A stretch of DNA of 38,377 bases. It comes from FCB group bacterium (GTDB lineage: Bacteria > Zixibacteria > MSB-5A5 > GN15 > JAAZOE01). How positions within the stretch are numbered: the stretch's first letter is position 1; each line of letters starts with the position of its first letter. Of the stretch, positions 1-9,560 are shown piece by piece. The notes beneath the pieces were generated by a model. It was not told where the DNA came from. It saw only the letters and a program-made list of their open reading frames with translations, and ran no database searches. A program made the position numbers and the translations under genes. The stretch covers positions 1 to 38,377 of the forward strand of contig JAAEQF010000562.1 in assembly GCA_024231695.1 (NCBI GenBank), written 5' to 3'.

Positions 1-810
1 CAATAAAACTTGGTTCACGATTCCTTCATGAAAGGATTCCAAACCGTTGAGTTTTCTGATTTCCCCATTTATGTCCACAATAAATAGAGTTCTTATGGAT
101 TTTTTGTCGCGTTCGATTATATGGAGAAACAGCCGGGAATGCTTTGCTCTCAAGTAGGACCTGCAAATCTTGAGTAAGTACAGAAGTGATTGATCCCAGT
201 TGGACGACTCAGCCAAGTTTCCGATAGATTTGTAGTAAAGATCGAGCAGACTGTTCTTTTTCCATTCCCGAAGTCCGACCCACGCCACGAGAAAATATAA
301 GAATGCGTTTAACAAGCAGTTTGACAGAACATTCAATATTGCAGGAAAATTTATTTGAAGCCATGATGTTCCCATAGACTTGACGAAGTGGTTTCCCGTG
401 CTAACCATCCATGCCACACACACTACCCAAAAGGCACATGTTATGCCAAAACACCTGCTGGCAATTAGTACTGGTACGATTAGGAATAGGGAAAAAGATA
501 TTCCCTCCTTATCCAGTAATACCAGTATTAGCGAGAATACAATAAGTTCCAGCAACACATGTAGTCTGTTTGCAGCTGGTTCATCTAATCGACTCTGGGG
601 GCGGTAATTAATTGAGATTAGCGAGGTTAAGACAACGTAAATAGCGAATAATCCCCATATAGCTTCTTGGAAGTATCCCTCTTGAGTAGAAAAGTAATAA
701 AAGTGATAAAGGAGAAGCCAAAGTAATATGGTAATTGACAACAGCACATGGTAAAATGGACGAGTCAATCTGAGAGCATGACTTCCCCAATACACCAAAA
801 ATTGCACCAT
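1..810 (-). CDS. Partial membrane-bound sensor protein (N-terminal 270 residues)
   Basis: This frame stays open from ATG at 810 to the left edge, so the gene is truncated by the window. The first ~180 residues hold about six hydrophobic segments (roughly 21-40, 49-67, 83-99, 104-120, 121-137, 158-180). They are followed by a soluble stretch (190-270: KSIGNLAESSNWDQSLLYLL, then a strand reading TLFIVDINGEIRKLNG) that looks like the start of a GAF-type sensory domain. Known proteins with this layout are membrane-anchored histidine kinases or GAF-containing regulators; the output domain lies outside the window. A weak purine-rich stretch (AAAGGTAG) precedes the start. I do not recognise the family. 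That it is a coding frame is well supported by its continuity and membrane pattern; the sensor role is inference. Confidence 0.7.
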   Translation of the reverse strand, partial: MVQFLVYWGSHALRLTRPFYHVLLSITILLWLLLYHFYYFSTQEGYFQEAIWGLFAIYVVLTSLISINYRPQSRLDEPAANRLHVLLELIVFSLILVLLDKEGISFSLFLIVPVLIASRCFGITCAFWVVCVAWMVSTGNHFVKSMGTSWLQINFPAILNVLSNCLLNAFLYFLVAWVGLREWKKNSLLDLYYKSIGNLAESSNWDQSLLYLLKICRSYLRAKHSRLFLHIIERDKKSIRTLFIVDINGEIRKLNGLESFHEGIVNQVLL

Positions 811-1221
811 TCTGAGACTACCTTTAAGCCATCGCGTTAATACGATTCGCGTGTGCTAACGCCTTCAGAAATAAGTAGTACCTCACACAAGTTAGCTGCA
901 ATATGTAATTTTGTCAATGGTTTATTTGGAGTATTTTGGAAGTAACCTGCCGATCGAACAATAAAAGGGTTTATCTCCTATCTCATAATATAACAGCAAA
1001 ATATTCTTGATTTCAAGGAGAAAATAGTGTATATTTCGGTACTTGAATACATTATCTTATGCTTGGCAGACACATGGGTTTGGTAATAGGGCTACAAAGT
1101 GATTTCCCGGCAGCAATCATTGGAACTTATTACAATGCTCAGAATGGAAATTGCCTGGCAGGTGCTGGTTGGAGAACATGCTGGTTTATGAAGAGAAACA
1201 TCTTGGGAGCCTGATTTTGTG
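811..1221. other. Intergenic region between divergent genes
   Basis: AT-rich spacer between the leftward membrane-sensor gene and the rightward NUDIX-like gene, so promoters for both must lie here. No convincing -35/-10 pair was found. It contains a 19-codon frame with a good AAGGAG site (GTG at 1027) and a 51-codon frame (1059-1214). Neither shows protein-like features. Confidence 0.4.
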
Positions 1222-2193
1222 ATGCATTATGAACCTCGATTTTGGGTTCCTAGGCCTTTGCCACTCTGCCTAGGCCGGTTTACTAGTTCTTGGTTTGTGA
1301 TTGATGGTGATGGTGAGATGAACTACGTTCCTTCTGGACTGCGATGTATTGTAAGCGAATCCCGCCTAGTACTTCCTCCAGAAATTACCGTGTTACGTAA
1401 GAGAATAAAGGAAAGAGAGAGAATCAAAAGAATTAAAGGTCTGGCCCATCTATGGAATGGACCTCAATATGCACTCGAGAAGTACGCAATCAGCAGAACC
1501 GCTCTCGATGAGAGGCCGGAAGTCACTTTCAGCCTCCAGCTAACAGATTATTATACATTTCAAGCTACCGTAATGAGCTTGGATCAGGAATGGGGGCAGG
1601 CTAATGTCCCAATGACTCTTCGCAAAAAGTATTTGGAGGGATCTAATATTTACCAGCCGATTCCCTTCTTAGCAAATGGGTTTGGCATTGCATTAACTAT
1701 TATATCTGAGGACAGAAAACTTGTTGTAACTCATAGGAGCGAGCAGTGTGGCGCCAGGCCTGGTGAGATTGATGTGAGTGTTGTTGAAAGTGTACATCCA
1801 GGGATGGACACATCCGGGCCAACAGCAGTTCCTGATTTATATTCGACTGCAATTCGCGGATTGCGAGAAGAGGTTGGAATCGATTTGGATCCAAACGAAA
1901 TCATATTCTTTGGATTTGGCGTGGATTTGCAGTATTACCAATGGAATCTGATAGGAATGGCGCGAATCTCTCAAACAGGGGAGGAAATCCTCAATTGCTT
2001 TTCCAGAGGTGTTCATGGAAAATGGGAAGCTAAAATGCTAGAATTAGTCTGTTTTGATCCCAAGAGCACATTGCATATTTTCAAGAAGACCAAATCTTGG
2101 TCAACTGCGTTAGTTGCCGCTTACTGGTCTTTGGTTAATGAATACGGGAAAAAGGAGACTCTTTCTGCAGCAGACGAGGTGTTTAACGGTTGA
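1222..2193 (+). CDS. NUDIX-like hydrolase domain protein (323 aa)
   Basis: The C-terminal half contains a NUDIX-like core: a strand GIALTIISEDRKLVVTHRS, a PGEIDVSVVE stretch, then the helix TAIRGLREEVGID, followed by a substrate-side segment ending NLIGMARI. The motif REUxEExGU is present as RGLREEVGI, so the first Glu is replaced by Gly, while the metal-binding EE pair is kept. The Gx5E half of the box is not in its usual spacing. The N-terminal ~150 residues (WNGPQYALEKYAISRT, TDYYTFQATV) form an extra domain of a kind I associate with long NUDIX proteins, but I cannot assign its role. GTG 1219 and ATG 1222 are adjacent in frame; GGGAG at 1205-1209 serves either. It stands alone and converges on wecB. 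NUDIX fold likely; substrate unknown. Confidence 0.65.
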   Translation: MHYEPRFWVPRPLPLCLGRFTSSWFVIDGDGEMNYVPSGLRCIVSESRLVLPPEITVLRKRIKERERIKRIKGLAHLWNGPQYALEKYAISRTALDERPEVTFSLQLTDYYTFQATVMSLDQEWGQANVPMTLRKKYLEGSNIYQPIPFLANGFGIALTIISEDRKLVVTHRSEQCGARPGEIDVSVVESVHPGMDTSGPTAVPDLYSTAIRGLREEVGIDLDPNEIIFFGFGVDLQYYQWNLIGMARISQTGEEILNCFSRGVHGKWEAKMLELVCFDPKSTLHIFKKTKSWSTALVAAYWSLVNEYGKKETLSAADEVFNG

Positions 2194-2412
2194 GTAAGTA
2201 TTCTCAAAGTATAAACCGATTCAGGATCAAAATATTTTACAATTGCCGCAGTATAAACTAATTATGGAAACCTCAAAACATAGAGTCCTTGCTGGAGGTC
2301 AGATCAAGAGGAAGAATCCTGACCCATGTTGACAATTGTTCCGGCTTTTAACAGGAATTCAAGATAGTTTGCCGTGGAGTAAGTGATGCTCCTGTATTGC
2401 GGTTGGCTACTT

Positions 2413-3576
2413 TTAGCATCTATCTCCGAGCATTTCGCCCTGTTCAGTACACCAAGAAGTCTCTTGGTCGTTGCCGCTAGATGCGATAAGCCTTTGTCTT
2501 ATTGCCTGTACTATGCGGTGAGCTGTAATTCCATCCCAGAGCGGAGGGATATTTGTCTTCTTGCGGCCAGTTGAAAATGCTGATTTGGCCGCTTCAAGTA
2601 TACTACATATGTTTGTGCCACACAAGACACTGGAACCTATTTCAACCGTCGATGGTCGCTCCGTATTTTCTCGGAAAGTCACGCAGGGAGTTCCCAAATA
2701 TGTTGTCTCTTCTTGAACCCCGCCCGAATCTGTAAAAACGACTTTTGAGTTTGATTGGAGCCATAGGAAATCTCCGTAGCTGGCTGGTTCCATTAGCTGA
2801 ATATTACTGGCATCGATTTTCGGGAGAATGCCAAAGGATTCAATTCGATGCAGAGTTCTTGGGTGACAGGGAAAGACCACGGGATGCGTCTCCGCGATTT
2901 GGATCATTGCCCTAATAATACGGTTAAGAGTCGTTCGATCATCAACATTTGAGGGACGGTGCAAAGTCAGGACTGCATAACTATAGGGTCTCAATTGTAG
3001 ATCTTCAAGAATTGTGGTACTAGTTTTTTCTCGCAGACACCAAACCAATGAATCAATCATTATATTGCCTGAATAGAAGATCTTGTCTGCTGGAATGCCC
3101 TCTCTGATTAGATTGTCCACACCCGATTCCTCAGAGACAAAGAGGAAGTCAGAGAGGTGGTCGGTCACAAGACGATTGACCTCTTCAGGCATAGAAGTAT
3201 TGAAACTACGCAGACCAGCTTCAACATGAGCCACTTTGATGTGTAGCTTGGAAGCAGTCATGGCAGCGGCCATAGTAGAGTTTACGTCACCAAACACAAT
3301 AACCAAATCTGGTTTCAAATCGAGAAAGCAGCTCTCCAGCTGCAGAATTGATTCTGCCGTCTGTTGCGCATGCGTACCTGATCCGACTGACAGCAAGGAG
3401 TCCGGATCAGGCAACTCCAATTCTGATATTAGTCCTTGAGAGAGGTTATGAGAGTAATGCTGACCAGTGTGTATGAGAAATATATCAAACTCATTCGAGT
3501 AATGTCTGAACTGCCGCATCAAAGGAGCCGCCTTCACTATATTCGGTCTCGTGCCGACTATCAAGGCGACTTTCAT
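2413..3576 (-). CDS. wecB: UDP-N-acetylglucosamine 2-epimerase (non-hydrolysing)
   Basis: This cytoplasmic enzyme interconverts UDP-GlcNAc and UDP-ManNAc, supplying ManNAc units for surface polysaccharides. Family hallmarks appear in order: the N-terminal GTRPNIVKAAPL, HTGQHYSHNL, VIVFGDVNSTMAAA, the catalytic HVEAGLRS...MPEEVNR block, LTLHRPSNVDD, and the nucleotide-binding SDSGGVQEETTYLG followed by RENTERP. The start is chosen at ATG 3576 because the family begins at MKVALIVGTRPN. An upstream in-frame ATG at 3621 would add 15 residues without homology to the family and neither start has a strong ribosome site. The 387-residue product is slightly longer than usual because of a polar C-terminal tail. 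It is not in an operon with other sugar-nucleotide genes here. It is transcribed toward the NUDIX-like gene. Confidence 0.93.
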   Translation of the reverse strand: MKVALIVGTRPNIVKAAPLMRQFRHYSNEFDIFLIHTGQHYSHNLSQGLISELELPDPDSLLSVGSGTHAQQTAESILQLESCFLDLKPDLVIVFGDVNSTMAAAMTASKLHIKVAHVEAGLRSFNTSMPEEVNRLVTDHLSDFLFVSEESGVDNLIREGIPADKIFYSGNIMIDSLVWCLREKTSTTILEDLQLRPYSYAVLTLHRPSNVDDRTTLNRIIRAMIQIAETHPVVFPCHPRTLHRIESFGILPKIDASNIQLMEPASYGDFLWLQSNSKVVFTDSGGVQEETTYLGTPCVTFRENTERPSTVEIGSSVLCGTNICSILEAAKSAFSTGRKKTNIPPLWDGITAHRIVQAIRQRLIASSGNDQETSWCTEQGEMLGDRC

Positions 3577-4049
3577 GCGCGTTTGTGGCCAACATTTAAT
3601 GTTCTGTAACACATATTTCATATCAGACTCTGTTCAAATACTGCACACTCTGATTATCGGAAGAATTGATGATTTCTAAAGCAATTACTTTTTTATTTTC
3701 CTAAAACCTTATCCCGTAACAGTAATCCTGTCAGTAGAAATTGTTGAAAAAAAGACTTTTCTTTTTTGTTGTTATAGCAAGATATTCATAAATATGGAGA
3801 TATAATGTAAAATGTCCCACTCAGTATTTCTATATCGGAATTCAATTGTTTCTCAGGTATCAGTACCCGACTTTTACTAATAATGGTAATTGAAAGGAGG
3901 GATCAGTGATATTGACCCTATCAGAATAGACAACCCCATATATTAAAGATTAATCTCCGGCTCGTCGCTGGATCTAGCGGAGTGTATGTGAATGTGACGT
4001 AACGATGCAAAAGTAGTGGTCGTTATAAAAAGCGTGTCCGCACTTGGTT
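3577..4049. other. AT-rich intergenic region before the integrase-related repeat
   Basis: No gene is supported. The region must hold the leftward wecB promoter, but none is clear. At 3893-3900 there is a perfect AAAGGAGG ribosome-binding sequence followed by GTG (3906) and only seven codons before TAG. This could be the truncated 5' end of a gene disrupted by the adjacent mobile material, but chance is equally possible. Confidence 0.35.
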
Positions 4050-4216
4050 TGTGCCAAATTTGTGCCAACGCTTGGGTAAAACAGACAAAACCAGACACAA
4101 ACAAATAAAACCAAACAAAAAATGGAATCTCCTTGCCATGTTTGGACTTAAGTCCTAACTGGCCCTCGTTCAATGGCTTGTAGGATCTCCTGTCGGAGAA
4201 TCCCAGCCTCTCCGCC
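4050..4216 (+). repeat. Attachment-site repeat, copy 1 (tRNA 3'-end-like)
   Basis: About 165 bp that recur at 12499-12652 with roughly 85% identity, plus one 13-bp insertion in this copy. It opens with two GTGCCA hexamers 11 bp apart (4051, 4062), which look like integrase arm sites. It ends GAATCCCAGCCTCTCCGCCA, which matches the T-arm, acceptor stem and CCA end of a serine-type tRNA gene. The T-loop 5' side is altered (CTGTCGGAG in place of CTGGGTTCG) and no 5' tRNA part is present. An integrase 5' fragment starts about 110 bp downstream. Together this is the usual layout of an integrative element's att end. Confidence 0.7.
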
Positions 4217-4326
4217 ATAAGAAATTCTAACAAATTAATCCCTTGTATTGCAATTAGTTATTGACAAACAGTTCTCCGTTATTGCATATTTCTAACATAG
4301 CTCTAACAATATATTTAGAATTTGAT

Positions 4327-4689
4327 ATGCCGAGTATGCAATTTAAGAAATCCAAATCAGGCAAAAGAACTTATTATGTGGTTGTTTCATTCCAGGGAAA
4401 ACGCAAATGGATTAAGGCTGGTACTCAGAAAGAAGCCAAAGAGTTCAAGAGAAAAATTGACTCAATGGAGAATTCTCAGCGCTTAGAAAAACTAGGACTG
4501 GCTTCCCAAAATAAACGCATTGATGATTTCCTTCAAGAATACGCAGAACATGTGAAGCTTCGTACAGCGAGCAATACAGCTAAAAGATATCTAGGAGTTC
4601 TTAATACTTTCATTGTGTTTCTAAAAATGTTCCATTCACCTGTTAGGTATCTGTCTCAAATCAAGGCGTTTAATACAGGAGTAATTTAG
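4327..4689 (+). pseudogene. Truncated tyrosine integrase, N-terminal half
   Basis: The 120-residue frame holds an arm-binding domain (KSGKRTYYVVVSFQGKRKWI, KEAKEFKRKIDSME) followed by the first part of a SAM-like core-binding domain (RIDDFLQEYAEHVKLRTASN, TAKRYLGVLNTFIVFLKMF). It stops after YLSQIK with a short unrelated tail, so the whole catalytic domain (Arg, HxxR, Tyr) is missing. A complete phage-type integrase would be about 300-400 residues. ATG 4327 is taken as the start because homologous features begin there; the ribosome site is weak. The att repeat lies just upstream, as is normal for integrases. The missing half is not simply resumed at 12.7 kb, because another copy of the repeat intervenes there. 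Confidence 0.75.
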
Positions 4690-4719
4690 TCATGTATTAT
4701 AATATTTTACATAAATAAC

Positions 4720-4747
4720 TTGACACGAATATCCAGAGTATTACATT
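4720..4747 (+). promoter_or_regulatory. Predicted sigma-70-type promoter for the envelope operon
   Basis: A perfect TTGACA (4720-4725) is followed after 16 bp by TACATT (4742-4747). The predicted start of transcription is near 4754, about 50 bp upstream of the first operon gene, and lies after the integrase fragment. FCB -10/-35 preferences may differ from this consensus. Confidence 0.45.
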
Positions 4748-4804
4748 GGTGAAAAACCTAATTCATGAATTCTAAATAACGACAAGTATCTTATGGGGTG
4801 AGCG

Positions 4805-7800
4805 ATGGCTAATTCCAGTGGGATAAGAAAATGCATCTTGAGTATATTCATCGTGTATATAGTATCTACTGCTGTCTTTATGGCTTGGGGGACCGTTTCT
4901 CAGCCAAGGATTCCAGGTGACGATAAGGCAAAATGCGATAATCAAGTACGGCAAAGCTTGAACCTATCCAATGATGAATCTACCACGCATCAGGAAAGTA
5001 GAAATAATGCTCTAACATCGATGCGCATCCTGGCCCGCCCGATGGCATTTTTAAAAAATCAGGGACAATCTGATCAAGACGTGCTCTACAGTATGAATAG
5101 TGCCGGTGCAGCCGTACAGTTTCGCCAGTCTTCGGTTTCACACAGGCTGTTTCAATCAAATTCATCTCTGATTCAATGCACAAGTGATGAGTTCGAATCA
5201 TCCGCTTATATTGAAATGTCATTAGTTGATGCAAACCCAACACCTTTGGTTGTCGGCGAAGATCAGAAGACGTTCATGACCAATATTTATCGAGGGAACA
5301 ATGCAGAGAAATGGCATTCCGGTATTCCAAGCTATAGTTGCATTTATTATAAGGACGTTTATTCGGGTATCGACTGGAAATATCTAATTACAGGCAGCGA
5401 TTTGAAACATGAATTCATTGTGTCGCCCGGATCTAATCCTGATATGATCAGAGTGAGCTATGATGGCGTCAGTAAAATCTGGCTTGATAGCAACGGTAAT
5501 CTAATTGTTGATTGCGGAATGGTCTCGATTATTGAAAATGCCCCAATCGCATTTCAATTAACGGAAACGGGTCGTACAGAAATTGGTGCAAAATTTAAAA
5601 TCGAGAACGATAACGCAATCAGCTTTGAGATTGATGATTACAATCCCGATTTGACTTTAATAATTGATCCACGGTTAACCTACTCCACATTCTTTGGCGG
5701 AGATGGAAAAGATGAAACCTCTAAGATACGACTTGATGACGATCATAACATTTACATCTCAATGACAACTACTTCAACCGACATCGAAACACTCAAGGCA
5801 ATTCAAGGCTTCAATGCGAACGAAGATATCCTCATCGCAAAATTCGATCCGTCAGGGAAAGAATTGCTGTTTTGTACATATTTTGGAGGCAGTGGTAACG
5901 ATGAATGCGGCGGTATGGTACTTGATGATAGTGGAAATGTGTATTTCAACGGACATACAGATTCAGGTGATTTACCGACCGAGCCGGATGAAGTGTTTGA
6001 TACCAGCTATGGCGGTAGTACTGATGCATTTGTCACCAAATTGGACTCAGAAGGAACTCTAATCTTTAGCACATATCTGGGCAATAGCGACGAAGACATT
6101 GCAAAATGTCTATGTGTCGATAGTAGCGGCAACGTGATAATTGTGGGGGAAACTCAATCCTCAATAGATTTTCCGTTAGTGAATGCGTTTCAGAGTGAAC
6201 ACGCTGGTGATAGGGATGCCTTCATTACTAAATTAAATACGACTGCGACGGAAATAGTATATAGTACATATTACGGCGGTTCGAGCGGAGATAGAGCTTT
6301 CTCCGTCGATGTCGATGCCAACAATAATGTCGTTTTGGTCGGGCGTACTACATCAGATGACCTCGTGACACTAAATGCAATTCAGGAAGAGTATGGTTAT
6401 GAGAGGGATGGATTTATTATAAAACTTAATGACACCGGACAAGTTGAGTATAGTTCTTATTTAGGTGGCAATGCCGATGATTTTTGCGAAGCAGTAGCGG
6501 TTGATGTTAACGGAAACGCCTATGTTACCGGAGCAACCAACTCCCCGGATTTCCCAAAAACCGATAGTGCATATGATACTCAGCATTCAGGTAATAGGGA
6601 TGCATTTATTTTGAAAATCAGCCCTGATGGGGAGCTGGTATATGGTACTTTTATTGGGGGCAGCAGTGGTGATCTCGGGTATGCCATCGCGATCGGTCCT
6701 TACGGCGACGCATGCATAGTCGGAGAAACAATATCAGCCGATCTTGATCAAATTGGGTCTCTTCAGGATTCAATAAAGAATATTGGGAATGTTCCTGATC
6801 TTCTTATTGCACATATCGATGAACGCGGAGGGCAACTTCTTCTCAGTACCTTCTTTGGAGATACATTGTATGATGCTGGGACAGGTGTAGTAGTTGATAA
6901 TACTGGCAAGATTTATATATTGGGCTCTACCAAATCTGCAGGATTTCAAACAACTTCTGATGCGTTTATGGCAGCAAAAGCTGACGACAATGGGCTGTTT
7001 GATGCTTTTATGCTTATAATATCTCGTCCGGATTCGATTTGGATTGAAATACCGGAAACATGTATCAATACTGTTGATTCTTTGCCACATATCGCGTCCG
7101 ATAGTCAACTTCAATTCTCTGCAAATGGAATTTACATCGGAGAAACACCTGAATCCCTTACTGATCAGGTATTTTGGCTCTCCAGCGATTCGTCGGTTGC
7201 CACAATTGACATGAACGGTTTGGTTGCGGCGATAACTCCTGGTAAATCACTGATTACAGTACGAGACGGATATGTGATGGATACGGTTACGCTAGTTGTT
7301 GAACCCTCCATAATTCCCGAAGCACCGTTCATTGACTCTATTGAAACCACACAGGATTATGAAATCAGGGTAACTTTGCCCGATATGTTCCCCGGGAGGG
7401 ACAGTTCAGATACCGTAATGTTGTGCTACCGGGCAGGAGGAGCTCTTCAATATGATACCTCAACCATGAAGAGCTGGATTCGCGACTCCTATATCGGTTC
7501 TATTCCAAAGAATATGTTCACGGCCAGAGGAGTTGAATATTACATCTACGTGGTCAAAAACGGCATAGCTGTCACAATGCCGCCTGGAAATCCACCAGTC
7601 GAGCCATTTCGAGTTCAGGTCAAGCTGGCCGAACAAGATATTGGGCCGTTGGTAATGGGTGATGTCTATCAGTTAATAGGATTTTCTTTTGACCTGGATC
7701 CTGATTCCAATACTCCTGCGGCTGTATTCGAAGATGACTTGGGGATTTATAATCCATGGGTTTGGAGGTGCGCTCAATGGAATGCATATGATAATCGTTA

Positions 7801-8962
7801 TCAGGAATATACCGAAATGGTAGAAGGATCCAGTACTATCACCAAGGGTCGCGGCTACGTAATGGCAACCAGGTTGCATACGCGGCTGGACGCGGACGGC
7901 TATTCGACTATCCCGGATACCACGATAGGCAATATCTGCTATGGATCATTGACCCTCGATTATGGGTGGAACCTGGTTGCCTCGCCTTTTGCCTTTGACA
8001 TTTCAATAAATGAGTGTGTCTGTGCGAGTATGAGTGATGTTGATGTAATTGAGTGGAAAACCGACGGATCCGGATATCAACCGACGACAATAATAAAACC
8101 TCACACCGGCTACTGGATCTGGAGCGAAAGCGATGACGCCGTTCTATATCTGCCATCGACCACAACTACTGGCACACCCGGGAATGATTTAGCACCTTCC
8201 TCCGGCAGTGCTAATGATTGGCAGGTAGATTTAAAACTATCTTCAGAAGGCATCAGAGACGATTTCATATCCTTCGGTGCCAAACCCGAAGCCAGGAACA
8301 AGATTGATAATTACGACTTTCACAAACCTCCTCCACTCGGGCAATATCTGGCGCTATCTTTCCTTGGTACAGATGAAATGAACCAGGCAACGGAATTGGC
8401 CTGTGATTTTCGCGAACCTTCCGATAGTGGCTGGCGATACGATTTCATTGTGCGAGGTAATACTGGTGAGCCTTGCACAATATCGATCAAAGAGAGCTCA
8501 GCTATCCCGGCGGAATTCTGGATAATCCTGCATGATCCGGAAACAGATCGGTACTACGATCTGAAACAGGCTCATAGTCTGGTTTTGCCGCGCATTCCAG
8601 ATGAGCAAGGAATTCAATATTCGATATTTGTGGCCGAATCTCGATTACTGCCGGTGGCCGAAGATGCGGTAGTGGAGATGCCTCGGGTTCATGAGTTGTC
8701 TCAGAATTATCCCAATCCCTTTAATGCTTCGACTGTTATCTTTTTCTCACTGCCATTTCCTGACGATGTCCGGATTGAGATTTTTAACATTCTGGGTCAA
8801 AAAGTATCGAGCCTGCAGAACGGATACTTACCGGCGGGGAATCACACTGTGGCATGGGATGGTCGAGACGAATTTGGGGCGCGGGTAGGGAGCGGTGTCT
8901 ATTTTTATAGGATGACGGCAGGGGAATATCGGGCCAGTCGTCAAATGGTTCTGGTTTACTAA
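4805..8962 (+). CDS. Secreted SBBP beta-propeller protein with FlgD-like/type IX sorting tail
   Basis: The 1385-residue protein starts with a signal peptide (RKCILSIFIVYIVSTAVFMA). An N-terminal domain follows, with FLKNQGQ at 82-88, matching the module that commonly precedes SBBP repeats. Seven SBBP-type blades run from about 290 to 740, each with a YSTYFGGSGND-like core (for example IVYSTYYGGSSGDRAFSV). A BIG2-like domain follows (WLSSDSSVATIDMNGLVAAI), then a beta-rich region. Residues 1296-1385 form a FlgD-like C-terminal module (QNYPNPFN..., IFNILGQKV, WDGRDEFG, SGVYFYRM). In FCB bacteria such tails direct export and surface anchoring through the type IX route. A strong GGGGTGAG site precedes ATG 4805. 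It is the first gene of a five-gene operon between integrase remnants. A surface or secreted role is well supported; the ligand is unknown. Confidence 0.88.
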   Translation: MANSSGIRKCILSIFIVYIVSTAVFMAWGTVSQPRIPGDDKAKCDNQVRQSLNLSNDESTTHQESRNNALTSMRILARPMAFLKNQGQSDQDVLYSMNSAGAAVQFRQSSVSHRLFQSNSSLIQCTSDEFESSAYIEMSLVDANPTPLVVGEDQKTFMTNIYRGNNAEKWHSGIPSYSCIYYKDVYSGIDWKYLITGSDLKHEFIVSPGSNPDMIRVSYDGVSKIWLDSNGNLIVDCGMVSIIENAPIAFQLTETGRTEIGAKFKIENDNAISFEIDDYNPDLTLIIDPRLTYSTFFGGDGKDETSKIRLDDDHNIYISMTTTSTDIETLKAIQGFNANEDILIAKFDPSGKELLFCTYFGGSGNDECGGMVLDDSGNVYFNGHTDSGDLPTEPDEVFDTSYGGSTDAFVTKLDSEGTLIFSTYLGNSDEDIAKCLCVDSSGNVIIVGETQSSIDFPLVNAFQSEHAGDRDAFITKLNTTATEIVYSTYYGGSSGDRAFSVDVDANNNVVLVGRTTSDDLVTLNAIQEEYGYERDGFIIKLNDTGQVEYSSYLGGNADDFCEAVAVDVNGNAYVTGATNSPDFPKTDSAYDTQHSGNRDAFILKISPDGELVYGTFIGGSSGDLGYAIAIGPYGDACIVGETISADLDQIGSLQDSIKNIGNVPDLLIAHIDERGGQLLLSTFFGDTLYDAGTGVVVDNTGKIYILGSTKSAGFQTTSDAFMAAKADDNGLFDAFMLIISRPDSIWIEIPETCINTVDSLPHIASDSQLQFSANGIYIGETPESLTDQVFWLSSDSSVATIDMNGLVAAITPGKSLITVRDGYVMDTVTLVVEPSIIPEAPFIDSIETTQDYEIRVTLPDMFPGRDSSDTVMLCYRAGGALQYDTSTMKSWIRDSYIGSIPKNMFTARGVEYYIYVVKNGIAVTMPPGNPPVEPFRVQVKLAEQDIGPLVMGDVYQLIGFSFDLDPDSNTPAAVFEDDLGIYNPWVWRCAQWNAYDNRYQEYTEMVEGSSTITKGRGYVMATRLHTRLDADGYSTIPDTTIGNICYGSLTLDYGWNLVASPFAFDISINECVCASMSDVDVIEWKTDGSGYQPTTIIKPHTGYWIWSESDDAVLYLPSTTTTGTPGNDLAPSSGSANDWQVDLKLSSEGIRDDFISFGAKPEARNKIDNYDFHKPPPLGQYLALSFLGTDEMNQATELACDFREPSDSGWRYDFIVRGNTGEPCTISIKESSAIPAEFWIILHDPETDRYYDLKQAHSLVLPRIPDEQGIQYSIFVAESRLLPVAEDAVVEMPRVHELSQNYPNPFNASTVIFFSLPFPDDVRIEIFNILGQKVSSLQNGYLPAGNHTVAWDGRDEFGARVGSGVYFYRMTAGEYRASRQMVLVY

Positions 8963-8983
8963 TTTTTTGTATGAGGTGGACGG

Positions 8984-9523
8984 ATGCTTAGGCATTATTA
9001 CATTGGACGGCCGAATAAGGCTCGTCAGTGGATCATCACACTTCTCATCGCTTTATTTCTTTGCGGACAGACTGGGGCAGAGGGAATCGAGGTTTATGCG
9101 TCCAACGGAGAAGGCGTTGATGAATACTCCGATATTCGATTCCCGGCGATTAAGCCGAATGAAAACCTCGGATTATCGGTGTTGAAACCGGGAGTGGGAA
9201 ACTGGTTGTTGTCTACCAACCGGAACTTCTCATCGATTCCGACTTATGGGTTGATATTCGGAGTTAATAGTACACATCTGAAAATTACGCTGGCTCAGGC
9301 AGGGGATGCACCTGTCGACAGTACAATCCCTGCACCCAATTACTCAATATCTTCCGTATCGGGAAGGGATGAAGATAAAGCCGGGAAGGGGATCCTGGCC
9401 CATTGGTGGGTGGCGGCAATTGTTGTTGGAGGTGTCACGATACTTAAATTTACTGTATTCGATGAGGGTTATGAAAATAAACTCCCCGACTTTCCTCAGC
9501 CTCCTGATTTACGGAATCGTTAA
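8984..9523 (+). CDS. Exported protein with single C-terminal membrane anchor
   Basis: The 179-residue product has an N-terminal signal (RQWIITLLIALFLCGQTGAEG), an extracytoplasmic domain of about 100 residues, one strong membrane segment (about 137-158: AHWWVAAIVVGGVTILKFTVF) and a short Pro-rich tail. The domain has a strand pattern (LGLSVLKPGVGNWLLSTNR, THLKITLAQAG) but no family I recognise. It starts 21 bp after the propeller gene, with GAGGTGG upstream, so it is very probably cotranscribed. The topology suggests a small membrane-tethered partner of the other envelope proteins; this is inference from position only. Confidence 0.7.
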   Translation: MLRHYYIGRPNKARQWIITLLIALFLCGQTGAEGIEVYASNGEGVDEYSDIRFPAIKPNENLGLSVLKPGVGNWLLSTNRNFSSIPTYGLIFGVNSTHLKITLAQAGDAPVDSTIPAPNYSISSVSGRDEDKAGKGILAHWWVAAIVVGGVTILKFTVFDEGYENKLPDFPQPPDLRNR

Positions 9524-9560
9524 ACAGATCCGCAATTGATCTGAAAATAGGAATCTGCCA

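Noticed and set aside
1059..1214. 51-codon plus-strand frame just before the NUDIX-like gene
   Set aside because: No ribosome-binding site, no conserved-looking features; too short to support on sequence alone.
3577..3621. 15-residue N-terminal extension of WecB
   Set aside because: The family starts at MKVALIVGTRPN (ATG 3576); the extension has no homologous character, although its ribosome site is no worse.
3943..4233. 96-codon minus-strand frame containing MAERLGFSDRR
   Set aside because: It is the antisense translation of the tRNA-like att repeat and its GTGCCA motifs, a well-known source of spurious MAER.GFEP-type proteins. It is not a gene.
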